64,000 nucleotides of DNA from Pseudomonas putida (GTDB taxonomy: Bacteria; Pseudomonadota; Gammaproteobacteria; Pseudomonadales; Pseudomonadaceae), in the NCBI RefSeq assembly GCF_028682455.1, contig NZ_JANHLD010000002.1:992001-1056000 (forward strand), read 5' to 3'. Below, in pieces: positions 62,568-64,000 of the stretch; position 1 is the stretch's first letter; every line of letters begins with the position of its first letter. Made by a program: the position numbers and the translations under genes. Under the pieces are notes generated by a model. That model saw only the letters and a program-made list of their open reading frames with translations. It had not been told where the DNA came from and searched no databases.

Positions 62568-63112
62568 CAGCCGGCCAGTACCAATGCGGCCCCGGCCAGC
62601 AAACCACCGCCGCAGGCTTTTTGCAGGCCGGTGTGGCGACGCAGCAGGCAACCGCCGGCAAAACCTGCCAGCAACAGCAGGCCGCTGACGCTGACAAAGC
62701 CTGCGCTGAACATCCAGAACGCACCGGGGCTGGCCTCAACGCCGTGGGCCCAGCCATGGAACAGGGCGAACACCGGCATGGCCAGGGCCAGCAGCACTTG
62801 GCGACGCGGCAGCAACAAGGCGCCCGCGGCGACCAGCAACGAGCCGATGATCATCTGCTCCATGCCGATCACCCCGCCAAACACATGGCCCAGCAAGGCA
62901 CCGCCGAACATCGCCGCGAGGGTCAGCAACGGCAGCGCCAGGGTCCGGCCGGTCAAGGCGGCGAGCACGCCGGTGCCCAACAGCATCAGCAGATGGTCAA
63001 GGCCTGTGAGCGGGTGCAGCAAGCCGTCCTGCAACGGGTTGGCATCGTGCCCCGGATGGGCAAGCACAGGGACCGCGAACAGCAGCAGGGCAAGGGCCAG
63101 GAAGGTTTTCAT
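62567..63112 (-). CDS. ureJ: HupE/UreJ family nickel-related membrane protein
   Basis: A 181-residue inner-membrane protein with a signal-like N-terminus (FLALALLLFAVPVLA) followed by the HupE motif HPGHDANPLQDGLLHPLTGLDH, which is rich in likely metal-binding histidines. About six hydrophobic helices follow (MLLGTGVLAALTGRTLALPL and others). FALFHGWAHGVEASPGAFW is conserved in the family. It is thought to move nickel. Its position between ureE and ureF is typical of Pseudomonas urease clusters. Confidence 0.93.
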   Translation of the reverse strand: MKTFLALALLLFAVPVLAHPGHDANPLQDGLLHPLTGLDHLLMLLGTGVLAALTGRTLALPLLTLAAMFGGALLGHVFGGVIGMEQMIIGSLLVAAGALLLPRRQVLLALAMPVFALFHGWAHGVEASPGAFWMFSAGFVSVSGLLLLAGFAGGCLLRRHTGLQKACGGGLLAGAALVLAG

Positions 63113-63133
63113 CGGGGTATCTCCGTATAAGAA

Positions 63134-63613
63134 TCAGTGTTGCGCGATGCGCACGAAGGGATGGTCGTTGTGGGCATGGCTGTGCGGCGCGCTCTGGTAC
63201 GCGCCAGCCTCGGGCTCGAACGGTGCCTGCTCCACCGTGACCTGCAGGCCCAGGCCGCGGACCATCTCGTCCAGAACATGGTCATGCTGGTAACGCACAA
63301 AATCGGCTTCGATCTGCAGCGGCACATGGCGGTTGCCCAGGTGGTAGCTGGCTCGCGCCAGCAGCAAGGGGTCGGCGCAGCGCACGGTCGATACCTGCTC
63401 GGCTGCCGCCAGCACCCGCACGACCTCGCCGCCCTGCTCTGTCGCCAGCAGTTCGCCGCCACGCAGCAACTGGCCACGCTCCAGGAACAGCCCGGCCTCA
63501 CGACCGTCGTCCAACGTGACACGCACACGGCTCTTGATGCGGGTATCCACACTCAAGGTGACGGTGCCACTGACGTGCTCGGCGTCCGCTACCCGACGGG
63601 TCAAAAGAATCAT
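63134..63613 (-). CDS. ureE: urease accessory metallochaperone UreE
   Basis: A 159-residue nickel-binding chaperone. The N-terminal domain has RVRVTLDDGREAGLFLERGQ and LLRGGELLATEQGGEVVRVL. The core metal-binding region is LARASYHLGNRHVPLQIEAD with the conserved histidines and YQHDHVLDEMVRGLGL. The tail is His-rich (SAPHSHAHNDHPFVRIAQH), though shorter than some family members. It is 10 bp downstream of ureC and 21 bp upstream of ureJ. Confidence 0.96.
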   Translation of the reverse strand: MILLTRRVADAEHVSGTVTLSVDTRIKSRVRVTLDDGREAGLFLERGQLLRGGELLATEQGGEVVRVLAAAEQVSTVRCADPLLLARASYHLGNRHVPLQIEADFVRYQHDHVLDEMVRGLGLQVTVEQAPFEPEAGAYQSAPHSHAHNDHPFVRIAQH

Positions 63614-63623
63614 GTTCGCTCCT

Positions 63624-64000
63624 TCAGAACAGAAAATAACGTTGCGCCATCGGCAGCACCGTGGCCGGTTCGCACACCAGCAGCTCGCCGTTGGCGCGCA
63701 CCTCGTAGGTTTGCGAGTCCACCTCGATCACCGGCAGCAAGCCGTTGTGGACCATGTCGCCCTTGCGCACCGTGCGACAGCCGCTGGCCACGCCGATCAG
63801 GCTGCGCAAGCCCAGTTCCTGGTGAACGCCACGATCCACCGCCGCGCGCGACAGGAAGGTCATGCGCGTGGCATTGCGCGCCGCACCCAGGGCGCCGAAC
63901 ATCGGCCGGTAGTGCACCGGCTGCGGGGTCGGGATCGAGCCGTTGATATCGCCCATGGGCGCCATCGCGATCATCCCGCCCTTGATCACCAGCGCAGGCT
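63624..64000 (-). CDS. ureC: urease alpha subunit UreC, 3' end (partial)
   Basis: About 125 C-terminal residues of the urease catalytic subunit; the rest lies beyond the window edge. Conserved UreC sequence is plain: [55 protein letters not shown], then the terminal [20 protein letters not shown]. The nickel ligands and carbamylated lysine are in the missing part. It is the first ure gene visible on the minus strand and is followed by ureE, ureJ, ureF and ureG. Confidence 0.97.
   Translation of the reverse strand, partial: PALVIKGGMIAMAPMGDINGSIPTPQPVHYRPMFGALGAARNATRMTFLSRAAVDRGVHQELGLRSLIGVASGCRTVRKGDMVHNGLLPVIEVDSQTYEVRANGELLVCEPATVLPMAQRYFLF

Noticed and set aside
1..64000. CRISPR array, tRNA or rRNA genes
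   Set aside because: No regularly spaced direct repeats, tRNA cloverleaf or rRNA-like segment was found on reading the window. The recurring motif is the REP element.

Overview
The window is high-GC DNA from a Pseudomonas, most likely of the P. putida group. The evidence is the many P. putida-type REP elements (core GCGGGGCAAGCCCGC), the gene families, and a gene order around 18-39 kb that matches my memory of the P. putida KT2440 D-lysine region. It is ordinary chromosomal sequence: I see no transposase, integrase, phage module, CRISPR array, rRNA or tRNA. Most genes form short operons, many coupled by 4-bp ATGA overlaps.

Layout. 0-9.4 kb: end of an AraC regulator, a chemoreceptor, a DUF1428 protein, and a winged-helix/TPR regulator divergent from an SDR-cupin-EmrA/EmrB-like unit, then a nucleotidyltransferase-like gene and a VOC protein. 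9.5-16.6 kb: an MHS transporter with a large soluble insertion, an unrecognised coupled gene pair (11.3-13.0 kb), and an IclR - formimidoylglutamase-like - GltS operon with a perfect palindrome upstream. 16.7-25.7 kb: a complete MdtABC/MuxABC-OpmB RND efflux operon. 25.9-27.8 kb: thiol peroxidase and a serine/threonine-type permease.

28.0-39.4 kb: a D-amino-acid (probably D-lysine) catabolic region. It holds an aminotransferase (probable amaC), dpkA, an RpiR regulator, a complete polar amino acid ABC transporter, a D-amino-acid dehydrogenase (probable amaD) and a class I glutamine amidotransferase-like hydrolase. Import, oxidation or transamination to delta1-piperideine-2-carboxylate, and reduction to L-pipecolate would form one pathway. 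Four unfamiliar genes (two overlapping HTH-only LuxR-type genes and two orphan proteins, 29.3-31.6 kb) lie between the aminotransferase and dpkA and look like an accessory insertion.

39.5-50.6 kb: a zinc alcohol dehydrogenase; a YeeE/YedE transporter; a MOSC protein with a Cys-rich MarR regulator that faces a secreted protein across two palindromic operators; a complete iron-starvation surface-signalling set (ECF sigma, FecR-type regulator, TonB receptor with STN domain) behind a Fur-box-like site; small orphan genes; a GNAT acetyltransferase; and a chromate transporter. 50.7-58.9 kb: a TorF-type porin, a secreted amidohydrolase, a LuxR regulator, an exported M14-type carboxypeptidase, a cupin, and an AraC regulator divergent from a YahK-like alcohol dehydrogenase.

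59.0-64.0 kb: an unusual 741-residue fusion of a papain-like cysteine peptidase and an alpha/beta hydrolase, converging on the urease genes ureG, ureF, ureJ, ureE and the 3' end of ureC. The best candidates for undescribed biology are this fusion, the 29.3-31.6 kb orphan group and the 11.3-13.0 kb gene pair.
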